This document shows positions 1 to 7,668 of a DNA stretch of 22,620 nucleotides, in pieces; the stretch's first letter is position 1, and every line of letters starts with the position of its first letter. The DNA comes from a virus: the IMG/VR virus record IMGVR_UViG_3300009481_005154, positions 1 through 22,620 of that record. One strand, given 5' to 3'. A program made the position numbers and the translations under genes. Under the pieces are notes generated by a model. That model was not told the origin of the DNA. It saw only the letters and a program-made list of their open reading frames with translations, and searched no databases.

Positions 1-630
1 TCAGACCCTACTTTCCACCCACTTCTCGACAATCAACCCCGGCACGGACCCCACCACCCTCTCCGCATCCCGCGCCAGATCGAGCCGTTTGCGCAGTTTT
101 ACCTGCGGCACCAGCAGAAAAATCGGCACCGTCGCACGCCCTCGACCCGTTTTCGCGCGGGACGCAACGCCGAGCCCCCGGCTGTTGAGCCGGCCATCAG
201 CCACCAGAAGGCTGGGGGTGCCCCTGCGATAAATGAAGCGAAGCCGCATCCCGCGCCGCCGCTCCCATTCCCCGGGCGACAAGCGCGCGCCGCCGCGCCC
301 TTTGCCGGCGGCAGGGGTCGGGATCGCAAGATAGAACCCGTTCTTCGATCTGATCAGCACGCCCTTGTCATGGGCCGACAGGATCTCCGGGGCATTTGAC
401 CAGACAAACGCCGCCGCATCGATGCTGTCCTTGCCCTTGGGATAGGTCCGGTTTCGGATCGTGCGCGGCAGGCGGTGGCCAAGGCCCGCGGAGGTGATCT
501 GCTGGCGCCACGCTTGTTTCAGTTCGCCGCCAGCGGCTTTCATGGCCGCAGAGACAGCATGTTCACCGGCCTTGAATTCGTCTTCGAGCATCCCGACCAG
601 ATCAGGATCAAAGTCGATCTTCAGTTTCAT
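1..630 (-). CDS. DUF6441-type phage tail/head-completion protein
   Basis: This 209-aa protein matches my recollection of DUF6441, a family seen in alphaproteobacterial phages; no biochemical role is known to me. It is basic, with RRRGMRLRF and RGRAT-type stretches in its middle and C-terminal parts, no signal peptide and no obvious membrane segment. The gene lies directly after the gpFII-like gene, with start and stop overlapping as ATGA, so it is probably translationally coupled. In lambda the gene at this place is the minor tail protein Z, so a head-tail or tail-completion role is plausible by position only. The stop codon occupies bases 1-3, so the gene is complete. Family is fairly sure; function is inferred. 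Confidence 0.8.
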   Translation of the reverse strand: MKLKIDFDPDLVGMLEDEFKAGEHAVSAAMKAAGGELKQAWRQQITSAGLGHRLPRTIRNRTYPKGKDSIDAAAFVWSNAPEILSAHDKGVLIRSKNGFYLAIPTPAAGKGRGGARLSPGEWERRRGMRLRFIYRRGTPSLLVADGRLNSRGLGVASRAKTGRGRATVPIFLLVPQVKLRKRLDLARDAERVVGSVPGLIVEKWVESRV

Positions 631-938
631 GTCGCCACCAACTCCAGCGTCCAGATCAGCCGCTCGCGATCCCGTTTCGGCTCGCCTTGAATGGTGAAGG
701 TGTCAGGGCCGATGATGATGGTGTCCCCCGGTTTTGGACTGGCCATGTCACTGACCCGAACATCCACAAGCGTGGTGTCCGACAGAATCCGCGCTGCGCC
801 AAAGCTGGTCAGTTCATCCGGCGCCTTGCGAATGACCCTCACCGGCAGAGGAACCCCACCCTGCGGGGTCCAGGTGGCATCCGCCGCCATGTTGGCGTCC
901 TGAAAGATCGCGTCCACGGCAGCGGAAAAGGCAGACAT
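627..938 (-). CDS. gpFII-like head-tail attachment protein
   Basis: A 103-aa protein with the layout of lambda gpFII: an N-terminal helix (SAAVDAIFQDA), then a beta-rich body, including a GDTIIIG-PDTF segment at about residues 71-81 that resembles the GDTLTIGEENF segment of gpFII. In lambda this protein sits between the filled head and the tail. The ATG at 938 is chosen because it shares a base with the TGA of the upstream capsid gene (TGATG), and because the longer open frame upstream is out-of-frame capsid sequence. Its own stop overlaps the start of the DUF6441 gene. It is slightly shorter than lambda gpFII (117 aa). The family call rests on size, the motif and gene order. Confidence 0.75.
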   Translation of the reverse strand: MSAFSAAVDAIFQDANMAADATWTPQGGVPLPVRVIRKAPDELTSFGAARILSDTTLVDVRVSDMASPKPGDTIIIGPDTFTIQGEPKRDRERLIWTLELVAT

Positions 939-1951
939 CAGGTGCGCCGCGCGCTGCGCAGAACCTGCGGACGGGTGCAGATCGGCAGCGGGTTGCTCTC
1001 GATCTCGAGCCGCACCCATTCGTCGCGGTCCCGATCCGGGATCGAACGCGCGTAAAGCGGCAGGCCCAGCGTATTGACGGTCTCGAAGGTGTCCGCCGGG
1101 GCGTAGTAGATCTCGAACAGCCCCTCCACGCCCTCGGGATAGAACCACGCCTTGTCGACCGGCACCCCGAAGGCGGCGTTGCCCCGGTAGCGGCGAAAAT
1201 TGATGCCGCCGAAGCTGACCTCGTCCGACACGCGCGACCGCAGATCGGCAGCTGCCGCCGTGTTGAGATAGGTCGCGCGCACCTCCTTATGGGCGACCAG
1301 ATCGGCAAAGAAGGCCGAGCCGCATTCCGCCCGCATCTGCACAGCACCCGTGGACAGGCCACCGAGATCACTCTCGACACTTTCGATCAGCGCCTGGCAG
1401 GCCTTGCGCAGGGCCCCCGAAGCAGGCGACGCATTGGCCAGATCGAAGTTCACCTCCGCCGCCGGAGTGATGGCGAACTCGGTGAAGTAGTCGATCACCG
1501 TCGCCCCGTCCTTGGGATCGAGCACCTTGCCCTGAATGCCGTTGAGCAGGTGATATTCAAACGTCGCCTCGGCATCGGTGCGCAGCCGGCGCAGTCGGCG
1601 TGCCACTTCCGCCTGGATTTGCTGGGTCTCGCTGTCAGTGCCAAAGGCGCGAATGCCCTGAATTTCCGAGGCCCAGAGCACGTCCTGCTTCTTGAACTGG
1701 CGGCAGACAAACGCCCGCACGTCGCGGCGTTCCGGCACCTGTTGATCGTATGCCGAACCGCGTTCGGAAAACGGGATCAGCGACAGGGTGCCGTCGCGGC
1801 TCTCGATGACGACGGTGCGGCTTCGCACGCCGCGATCGGAGAACAGGCCGGAGCCCGAGAGAGTAGCGGGCTTGAACGGGATGTTCTCCAATGCCCGGGT
1901 GAGTTCGATCACCGAAAAGGCATCGGTCGCAAAAATATCCATGGTGGCCAT
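938..1951 (-). CDS. Major capsid protein, lambda gpE family
   Basis: A 337-aa protein, close to the 341 aa of lambda gpE, and recognisable as the HK97-fold major capsid family of lambda-type phages. It opens with MATMDIFATDAFSVIELTRA and has the typical LIPFSERG segment near residues 58-65. A conserved YLNTAAAADLR region and an AWFYPEGVEGLFEIYYAP region follow towards the C-terminus. It would form the shell of the procapsid. It follows the decoration protein gene by 27 bases. An AAAGGA ribosome site 7 bases before the ATG at 1951 supports that start over the in-frame ATG three codons later. Its stop is shared with the next gene's start. Confidence 0.93.
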   Translation of the reverse strand: MATMDIFATDAFSVIELTRALENIPFKPATLSGSGLFSDRGVRSRTVVIESRDGTLSLIPFSERGSAYDQQVPERRDVRAFVCRQFKKQDVLWASEIQGIRAFGTDSETQQIQAEVARRLRRLRTDAEATFEYHLLNGIQGKVLDPKDGATVIDYFTEFAITPAAEVNFDLANASPASGALRKACQALIESVESDLGGLSTGAVQMRAECGSAFFADLVAHKEVRATYLNTAAAADLRSRVSDEVSFGGINFRRYRGNAAFGVPVDKAWFYPEGVEGLFEIYYAPADTFETVNTLGLPLYARSIPDRDRDEWVRLEIESNPLPICTRPQVLRSARRT

Positions 1952-1978
1952 GGGGCGGTCCTTTCAGAATAGGATGGT

Positions 1979-2356
1979 TCAGCGGACGAGAATGCCGACA
2001 GCGGCGAGCGCGGTGTGGGCGGCGGTGATTTCCGGCGCCGTGGGCGTACCGGTGAACACCAGATCATTGGCGTTGACGATGGCGGGACCGCGCAGCAGCA
2101 CAACCGCATCCACGTCAGCAGCGGTGGCATCCACCTTGCCCCAGAGCACGGCGGCGGCGGTTTCGGTGCCATCGACGGCCGCCGGATCGTGGGCGGCGTA
2201 TTTGCCCGTCGCGGTGATTTTGCCGAGCACTGTGCCGGGTTCCAGAACCGGGTATGTGCCGCCGGTAGCGATGGTGATGACCTCGCGGGTGTAATCGCGA
2301 AAGGCCTCCCAGACGAGGAATCCGCCGGGATGGGTGGTCTCGGTGAGCGTGGTCAT
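1979..2356 (-). CDS. Head decoration protein, lambda gpD family
   Basis: A 125-aa protein of the gpD type, which trims and stabilises expanded capsids at three-fold axes. Typical features are the extended N-terminus (TTLTETTHPGGFLVWE), the motif YPVLEPGTVLGKIT and the alternating Ala/Val beta-rich end with VVLLRGPAIVNANDL. The length is close to lambda gpD (110 aa). The gene lies between the head protease and the major capsid gene, exactly as in lambda. Its ribosome site AAAGGATAA overlaps the last codons and stop of the protease gene, with the start codon 9 bases later, which suggests coupled translation of this highly needed protein. Confidence 0.9.
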   Translation of the reverse strand: MTTLTETTHPGGFLVWEAFRDYTREVITIATGGTYPVLEPGTVLGKITATGKYAAHDPAAVDGTETAAAVLWGKVDATAADVDAVVLLRGPAIVNANDLVFTGTPTAPEITAAHTALAAVGILVR

Positions 2357-2362
2357 GGGTGT

Positions 2363-3355
2363 TTATCCTTTGCGCTTGAAGGTGCGAGCGATCACGTCGC
2401 CCCAGGGTTTGGCCTGAGGCGTTGGGCCCGGTTGCGGGTGGGTGGAGGAGATGTCGGGGTCATCTGCCGCGCGGGCGTCGATCAGGGCCTTGCGGATATC
2501 CGCGAGGGAGGCCTCGGCGGACAGAAAGCCCGCTGCCATTTGCGGTTGTCCTGCCAAGCGGCAGAGATCGACGACGGTTCTGGCGTAGGCCATGGTCTCG
2601 TGGCGGATCGCAGCGGGATCAGGTGCAGGATCAGGTTTTGCGACCGGGGCAGCTTTGGGTTTGGGGTCTGCGACAAGATCAACGCTGGCGTTGGCCTTGG
2701 CTACGGGTGACAGTTTCGGTTCGGGTTCCGGTTCGACCACGTCGGTTTTTTCTGCCGCCTTCACTGCCCTCACGATTTCCGGCGGTGCATTGCGGAACCG
2801 GCTCACATCAAAGCTGGCGGCCATTTTGACCGGCTCGGCCATGGTATCGGCAAAGCCCATCTCCAGCGCCTCGGCGGCATCCAGCCAGGTTTCCTTGGCC
2901 ATCAGTTTCGCGATGTCCTTTTCCGCCTTGCCGGATTTTGCGGCATAGCCGCGCAGCAGGCTGGCACCAATCTTGTCGAGCGCATCGGCCATGGCGCGCA
3001 TATCAGCCGCCGTGCCCATCACCATGCCGGACGGGTCATGGATCATCAGAAAGGCATTTTCCGGCATGATGATTTCATCGCCGGCCATGGCAATATAGGA
3101 CGCGGCCGAGGCGGCGATGCCGTCGATGGTCACGGTTACAGTACCCGTATGGCGTTGAAGGGCGTTGTAGATCGCCACCGCATCAAAGACCGAACCACCC
3201 GGACTGTTGAGCCTGAGCGTTAGCGGAGCCTTGTCGGGCAACTTGCCGAGATCAGCCAGAAACGCCTTGGCCGACACGCCGTAAGCGCCAATTCCATCAT
3301 AGATCGAGATTTCCGCGCCCGCATCAAGAGCGCAGATTGAATACCAGTTGTTCAT
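2363..3355 (-). CDS. ClpP/S49-type head maturation protease (gpC-like)
   Basis: A 330-aa protein with an N-terminal ClpP-fold protease domain (about residues 1-175) and a Pro/Lys-rich C-terminal tail. The oxyanion strip is LNSPGGSVFDA (49-59). The nucleophile is probably Ser86 in SAASYIAM, and the His is His106 in MIHDPSG. At the place where ClpP has its third residue (ERD before FLSA) this protein has KETWLDA with Glu155, so the third catalytic residue may differ. The tail after about residue 200 (PEPEPKLSP, then a helical end) could act like the scaffold portion of lambda gpC/Nu3; that part is inference. The gene sits 4 bases after the portal gene and cleaves head proteins during assembly. 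Confidence 0.88.
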   Translation of the reverse strand: MNNWYSICALDAGAEISIYDGIGAYGVSAKAFLADLGKLPDKAPLTLRLNSPGGSVFDAVAIYNALQRHTGTVTVTIDGIAASAASYIAMAGDEIIMPENAFLMIHDPSGMVMGTAADMRAMADALDKIGASLLRGYAAKSGKAEKDIAKLMAKETWLDAAEALEMGFADTMAEPVKMAASFDVSRFRNAPPEIVRAVKAAEKTDVVEPEPEPKLSPVAKANASVDLVADPKPKAAPVAKPDPAPDPAAIRHETMAYARTVVDLCRLAGQPQMAAGFLSAEASLADIRKALIDARAADDPDISSTHPQPGPTPQAKPWGDVIARTFKRKG

Positions 3356-3359
3356 GGGT

Positions 3360-4862
3360 TCATCCTTGTGGATTGGATAGTTTGGCCGTTTGCTTGCCCG
3401 ATTTCTGGGGATCAGCCTGCTTTTGCGGAGTGGCCCGCGCCCCCTGGGTCTCGCCGGGGCTGGTGGAATAGGTCAGGCCAAGTCCTGCGGCCCGCTCTGC
3501 ATCCGCGGCATTCTCGCGGTCGATTTCTTCGATATCGTAACCGGTGGCCTCGACGGCTTTGCGCCGCGACATCAGCCCAGCGTTGATCCCGAGCAATTGC
3601 GCCTGAATGTCTTTGAGCGGATCGACCCAATCCCAACGCGGCGGGATCCAGTGCACCGGTTCCGTCTTGGCCATATCAGGCAGGTCGAGTGCACCGGACA
3701 GGGCCGCCGCCTCCAGCCAGCGCGTCCAGACAGGGCGGCAGAACTGATGCGCCATCACCCCGTGCTGCAACTGCCCGATCCGGCGGCGGAACTCGACCAG
3801 CTCGGCGCGCAGGCTGGAATAATTGGCCTGGCGCACATCGCCGGTCACCAGATGATACGGCAGACCCAAGGACGCCGAGATCGCCAGCAGGGTGCGATAC
3901 TGAAACGCCTCATAACCGCCGCCCACGTCGGCGGGGCTGGAGAACTTGATATCTTCGCCGGGCAGCAGAACCTGCAGGGTGCCGGGCTCGAGGCTGGCGA
4001 TGCCAATGCCGGTGCCTTCGTCCTCGATCTCGCCCATCATTGGATCTTCGGGCGCGTTTTTGGTGACAAAGCCCGCGAACATGGCAGCGGTTTTCTTGCG
4101 GTCGAGTTCGGCGTCATCGTATTGATCGAGCAGAAACAGCCGCACCATCGCCGGGGCCACATGTGGCAGCCCCCTGATTTGCCCCGCGTCGATCGGGCGG
4201 TAGATGTGGAGCACATCCTCGGCCGGCACGCGGCTGGTTTCCGGAATTACGTCCCCCCGGTCCGTGCTGTCACCGGGATGGCGGCGGCGGAAGTGATAGG
4301 CGACGCGGCGTCCGATCAGATCGAACTCGATGCCGCAGCGGATCGGGTTGCCGTTTGGCGCTGTCTCGGTTTTCTCGAACGGCAGCATTTCCGATTGCAG
4401 CAGCTGCAACTGCATCGGCACCAGCAAGCCGTCCTCAGAACGCCTTGGCCGGATGCGCACGAAGCATTCGCCCGCCACAAACATCTCACGGGCAATCATC
4501 GCCTGCAGCCCATAAAAATCCGTCAGCCCGTCAGCGTCCGCCTGATTGGTCCAGGCCAGCCACAGGCGTTGGACCCGATCGCGAAGCTCCCCGTCCTCGA
4601 TCAGCGACGAGGGTTTGATCCCGTCGCCAACCAGATTGGCGGCATAAGCCTCGCAGGCATTGGCGGCGTAGCCGTTGGTGACCACCAGTTCCCGCGACCG
4701 CGCCAACAGACGCGGCCCTCCCGAGGCCACCAGCGAGTTGATGTTTTCCAAGGGTGGCTGCCAGCCCCGCAGACGGCGGCGTGACATCGCCCCTTCGAGA
4801 CGGGCGCGCACAGAGGACGGGTCGCCAGTGGAGTGGCGGCGAAAGGCGTTGAACAATCCCAT
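3360..4862 (-). CDS. Portal protein, lambda gpB family
   Basis: A 500-aa protein (lambda gpB 533 aa) forming the dodecameric DNA entry ring of the capsid. Recognisable segments are LVVTNGYAANACEAYAANLVGDGIK near residues 58-82, the FVAGECFVRIR strand at about 128-138, the VLHIYRPIDAGQIRGLPHVAPAM stretch near 216-238, which is typical of lambda-type portals, and the ANYSSLRAELVEFRR motif near 345-360. The C-terminus is Gln/Lys rich and probably flexible. It lies 3 bases after the gpW-like gene and directly before the head protease, as in lambda. The plus-strand open frame covering nearly all of it is a GC-rich antisense shadow. Confidence in the family is high. Confidence 0.95.
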   Translation of the reverse strand: MGLFNAFRRHSTGDPSSVRARLEGAMSRRRLRGWQPPLENINSLVASGGPRLLARSRELVVTNGYAANACEAYAANLVGDGIKPSSLIEDGELRDRVQRLWLAWTNQADADGLTDFYGLQAMIAREMFVAGECFVRIRPRRSEDGLLVPMQLQLLQSEMLPFEKTETAPNGNPIRCGIEFDLIGRRVAYHFRRRHPGDSTDRGDVIPETSRVPAEDVLHIYRPIDAGQIRGLPHVAPAMVRLFLLDQYDDAELDRKKTAAMFAGFVTKNAPEDPMMGEIEDEGTGIGIASLEPGTLQVLLPGEDIKFSSPADVGGGYEAFQYRTLLAISASLGLPYHLVTGDVRQANYSSLRAELVEFRRRIGQLQHGVMAHQFCRPVWTRWLEAAALSGALDLPDMAKTEPVHWIPPRWDWVDPLKDIQAQLLGINAGLMSRRKAVEATGYDIEEIDRENAADAERAAGLGLTYSTSPGETQGARATPQKQADPQKSGKQTAKLSNPQG

Positions 4863-4865
4863 CCG

Positions 4866-5081
4866 TCAGAGGCCTTTGGTGGTGGTCACGCGGACCTGAC
4901 GAATGACAGACCGGCCCTCGAGCGCGGCGAACTCCCGGTCCAGCACATCGATGGCGCGGTCGATTTCGGCGAGGCTGCGGTATTCCACCGTCTTGCCGTC
5001 ATAGCTGACCCGGGCCACGCCGCTGGCGCGCGAGGCCGCCAGTGCCTCGCGGCGGGTTTGCAGTTCTGCCAGAGTGGCCAT
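4866..5081 (-). CDS. gpW-like head-tail joining protein
   Basis: A 71-aa protein close to the 68 aa of lambda gpW. It shows the family pattern: an N-terminal helix (LAELQTRREALAASRASG), a short beta hairpin around VARVSYDGKTVEYRS, and a second helix (LAEIDRAIDVLDREFAAL). gpW binds the portal after packaging and is needed before the tail can attach. The position just before the portal gene is the lambda position, but the usual close spacing to the large terminase is broken here by 688 bases holding a toxin-antitoxin pair on the other strand. The ribosome site is weak (GAGAAA). The 3' end lies 3 bases from the portal start. Confidence 0.85.
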   Translation of the reverse strand: MATLAELQTRREALAASRASGVARVSYDGKTVEYRSLAEIDRAIDVLDREFAALEGRSVIRQVRVTTTKGL

Positions 5082-5097
5082 GCTGTTTCTCGATGCC

Positions 5098-5141
5098 TGT
5101 CATTGACATATAGGTCGCTGACACCTATCTAATGTCATGAC
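5098..5141. promoter_or_regulatory. Divergent regulatory region with stacked palindromes upstream of toxin-antitoxin pair
   Basis: Three small palindromic motifs lie within 44 bases: TGTCA-T-TGACA (5098-5108), ATAGGT-N7-ACCTAT (5110-5128) and GTCATGAC (5134-5141), the last covering the toxin's start codon. A TTGACA box (5103-5108) lies inside the first and a TCTAAT box (5128-5133) 19 bases downstream, a possible sigma-70-type promoter reading right. Toxin-antitoxin operons are normally repressed by their own complex on such repeats, so an operator role is likely but inferred. The toxin gene has no visible ribosome site, so the transcript may be leaderless or start further upstream. Confidence 0.5.
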
Positions 5142-5478
5142 CATTGTAACCGTTGTCGAAATGCCAGAATTCCAGCGTCGTGCCCGCGCAATCATGAGTA
5201 ATGGCGAGCGTATGGAACTGATCGATTTTGTCGCCCGCAACCCGATGAGCGGCGTTTCCATCGGCGGTGGTGTGCGCAAATTCCGTTTTGCGCGCACGGG
5301 CAGCGGTAAAAGTGGCGGTTACCGGGTGATCCATGTCTTCAGCCCCGAGGACGGCACACCGGTCATATTGATCACGGTCTTCGCAAAGAACGAGAAGGCC
5401 AACCTGAGCAAGGCTGAAACCGAGGCCGTAAAAACCCTGGGCAAGGCCCTGACAGAAACCTACAGGAGCAAGCGATGA
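5137..5478 (+). CDS. RelE/HigB-like toxin of a type II toxin-antitoxin module
   Basis: A 113-aa protein with the RelE/HigB2-like pattern: N-terminal EMPEFQRRARAIMSNGERMELIDFVARNP, then GGGVRKFRFAR, then GGYRVIHVFSPEDGTPVILITVFAKNEKANLSKAE. The beta-strand core R(V/I)xxxF followed by a (F/Y)xKNEKxNLS end is typical of mRNA-cleaving toxins of this family. The gene is upstream of its antitoxin (toxin-first order, as in higBA) with an ATGA overlap. It is oriented against the phage late genes, between gpW and the large terminase, so it is an accessory insertion. An ATG eight codons downstream is an alternative start. mRNA interferase activity is inferred from the family. Confidence 0.85.
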   Translation: MTIVTVVEMPEFQRRARAIMSNGERMELIDFVARNPMSGVSIGGGVRKFRFARTGSGKSGGYRVIHVFSPEDGTPVILITVFAKNEKANLSKAETEAVKTLGKALTETYRSKR

Positions 5479-5765
5479 GCGACGCCTTCAACAGCATCGA
5501 ACAAGGTCTGAAAGAGGCTCTTGCCCACGCCAGGGGCAAAGGTCCGGCCACCATACACGAGATCGATATTCCGGAGCCCGATGTTCAACTCATTCGCGCC
5601 AGCACCGGCCTTTCGCAGGCCGAGTTTGCGCGCAGTATCGGCGTGAAAAAGGGCACGCTCCTCAACTGGGAATACCGCCGTCGCCGCCCTGACGGCCCGG
5701 CGCGCGTCCTGCTGGCCATGATCGCCAAGGATCCTGAAATTGTTCAACGCACACTCCAAGGTTGA
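5475..5765 (+). CDS. HigA-like HTH antitoxin
   Basis: A 96-aa protein with an XRE-type helix-turn-helix at about residues 42-75 (IRASTGLSQAEFARSIGVKKGTLLNWE), followed by the RRRRPDGPARVLLAMIAKDPE end common to HigA/NadS-like antitoxins. The N-terminal part (about 1-35) would bind and block the toxin and the HTH would bind the operator upstream of the pair. The ATG overlaps the toxin stop (ATGA) and is preceded by AGGAG at a good distance, so it may be translated more strongly than the toxin. Its stop is only 4 bases from the stop of the convergent large terminase gene, leaving no room for a terminator between them. Confidence 0.87.
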   Translation: MSDAFNSIEQGLKEALAHARGKGPATIHEIDIPEPDVQLIRASTGLSQAEFARSIGVKKGTLLNWEYRRRRPDGPARVLLAMIAKDPEIVQRTLQG

Positions 5766-5769
5766 CGCT

Positions 5770-7668
5770 CTAACTCATATAATTTGAGCGCACGGATCTG
5801 CGCTGACGCGTAGACAAGGCCGAGCGGCTTGACTTGGCTGGCACTGGCGCATCCTGTTCCGGCACCGCGACCTGGCGCTCCAACTCATCCCATTGTTTGT
5901 CCGACCAGCGATCCGCCCCGAGGATCCACGCCGCCGCGCGGGCATAGACCCGGCAATCGAGCGCCTCGTTGCGTTCCCTGAGTTTCTGCCACTCCAGCCG
6001 CGCGAACCCACGCTTGTTGCGCACCGTCACCAGTTGCTCGGCGACCAGCTGTTTCAGCCATTCAGAATCAATCCAGCCCGGCAGGTGCAATGTTCCCGGC
6101 GGGAACAATGCTCCAACTGCCATTTCCTCGGGCGTCGGCCGTTCAAGGCGCAAGAACCGGTAGGTCTCGGATTTGAAGGTCGACACTGCCACCGTCCAGA
6201 GCCGCGCGCCCCGGCGCAGGCGTTTGCCGGCGATGGTTGCATCCACGAAGGTCGGCCCCGACACCGGGCTGGCGCGGTTGAACCCCTCGACACCCTTTAC
6301 CGGAGCGACCTGGCCGAACCCGACCTTGCGGGCCCAGCCATACACGGCGGGGGTTTCATAGCCGGTGTCAACGGCAAGCCGCGCGATGGTCATAGATGTG
6401 CCATTGGCATGTTGCCATGTTCGTCCCAGAAGCTCTGTGAGGCCACTCCAGCAAGCCTCCGATCCCGGGCCGCCCTCGATCACGATATGGTCGATCAGCC
6501 AGCTTTCCAGCCCGCGTCCCCAGGCCCAGACGTCGACCTCGATCCGGTCTTTTTGAACATCGGCCCCGGCGGTCAGGAACAAGGCTTTCGCGGGAACTGT
6601 GCCAGCACTCCAGTCTTCCTTGCGGTCCAACAGCCGCTGCCAGTCGGGCGCTTCGCCAGACTCGACCCATGTCTCGCCAAGCGATGTGTTGACGAAAGTC
6701 TTCATTGCCTCGTCACCACCAGCGCGTGCCGAGAGGAACGCTTTCACCATCGCTTCAAGCCGCACCCAGGGCGAGTAAATCTCGTTGAGATGGAACCCGG
6801 CAATACCGGCGAAGGGCGCGTTCGCTTGCCAACGCCCCTGTCTGACCGCTGCCCAGCGGGTTTCGTCACGCCATGCGGCATCACAGTCGATACAATGATA
6901 CCGGGCTGTTTCGGGACGATGCGCGCCACCCGCCGACTTGTCCCATTTGACCTGGCTCCAGACCAGCACCTGCTCGGCCCCGCAGTCCGGGCAAGGCACC
7001 CAGTATTGGCGCTGGTCACTTTCTTCATACGCCGTTTCGATCCGGCTTGCCCCCTTGTTCGTGGGCGTCGACACCAGCACGATCTTGCGGTTCCAGAACG
7101 TCACGGTTCGTTTCTTCGCGAGGTTCACCGGATCCCCCTCGGCACCGGCGCTGAACGGATAGCGATCGACCTCGTCGCACATCAGCAGCCGGATCGGGCG
7201 GCTTGCCAGCCCCGAAGGCGCGTTTGCCCCGACAATCGTCAGATGCCCGCCCGGAAACCGCTTGTGCAGGATCTTGTTGTTGCCATCGCGCGATTTGGGA
7301 TCGGCGATCTTGCCAGTCAGGCAGGGCGTATCGCGCGCCATCGGTGAAAACCGGTCCTTCGACCAGGTCTCGGCGTCCCGCTCGGTCGGCATCACCACCA
7401 TGATCGGCGCCGGGTCCTGATCGATGTGATAGCCGACGGCACAGAGTTGTGTTTCGGTCTTGCCCGTCTGGGCAGATGACATGACAACCACCATTTCGAC
7501 ATTGGCATCCGAGATCGCGTCCATGATCCCGCGCTGATATTCGGCGCGTGAGGTGCGCCACTGCCCCGGTTCGGCGCTGGCTTCAGAACTCAGCCGACGG
7601 TTCTGGTCTGCCCAGTCACTGATCGTCAGCTCCGGCGGTGGCCGCAGGGTCTGGAGCGCCGTCTTCAC
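5770..7668 (-). CDS. Terminase large subunit, lambda gpA family
   Basis: The packaging motor and cos-type or headful nuclease of a lambda-like phage. Counting from the GTG at 7668 (632 aa; lambda gpA 641 aa), the ATPase has a Walker A-like SSAQTGKT at 64-71, Walker B LLMCDE ending at 166 and the coupling motif LVSTPTNKG. A zinc-binding pair CPDC/CIDC follows at about 226-262. The nuclease domain starts near GADVQKDRIEVDVW and includes LAVDTGYET. The start is uncertain: the GTG is preferred because the recognisable family N-terminus (TLRPPPELTISDWAD) begins right after it. An in-frame ATG at 7743 is an alternative, and an ATG at 7920 is too far inside the small-subunit gene. None has a strong ribosome site. 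Confidence 0.92.
   Translation of the reverse strand: MKTALQTLRPPPELTISDWADQNRRLSSEASAEPGQWRTSRAEYQRGIMDAISDANVEMVVVMSSAQTGKTETQLCAVGYHIDQDPAPIMVVMPTERDAETWSKDRFSPMARDTPCLTGKIADPKSRDGNNKILHKRFPGGHLTIVGANAPSGLASRPIRLLMCDEVDRYPFSAGAEGDPVNLAKKRTVTFWNRKIVLVSTPTNKGASRIETAYEESDQRQYWVPCPDCGAEQVLVWSQVKWDKSAGGAHRPETARYHCIDCDAAWRDETRWAAVRQGRWQANAPFAGIAGFHLNEIYSPWVRLEAMVKAFLSARAGGDEAMKTFVNTSLGETWVESGEAPDWQRLLDRKEDWSAGTVPAKALFLTAGADVQKDRIEVDVWAWGRGLESWLIDHIVIEGGPGSEACWSGLTELLGRTWQHANGTSMTIARLAVDTGYETPAVYGWARKVGFGQVAPVKGVEGFNRASPVSGPTFVDATIAGKRLRRGARLWTVAVSTFKSETYRFLRLERPTPEEMAVGALFPPGTLHLPGWIDSEWLKQLVAEQLVTVRNKRGFARLEWQKLRERNEALDCRVYARAAAWILGADRWSDKQWDELERQVAVPEQDAPVPAKSSRSALSTRQRRSVRSNYMS

Noticed and set aside
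938-1951. Extended 173-aa version of the gpFII-like gene starting at 1148
   Set aside because: The extra 70 residues are the capsid gene read out of frame. The ATG at 938, in TGATG overlap with the capsid stop, gives the family length.
3390-4784. 464-aa plus-strand open frame opposite the portal gene
   Set aside because: It is an antisense shadow of a well-supported gpB-like gene in GC-rich DNA. It has no ribosome site, and its composition (His/Gln/Arg/Gly rich) is not protein-like.
5893-7347. 484-aa plus-strand open frame opposite the large terminase
   Set aside because: It lies fully inside the terminase gene, which has clear ATPase, zinc and nuclease motifs. The antisense product has no recognisable pattern and no ribosome site.
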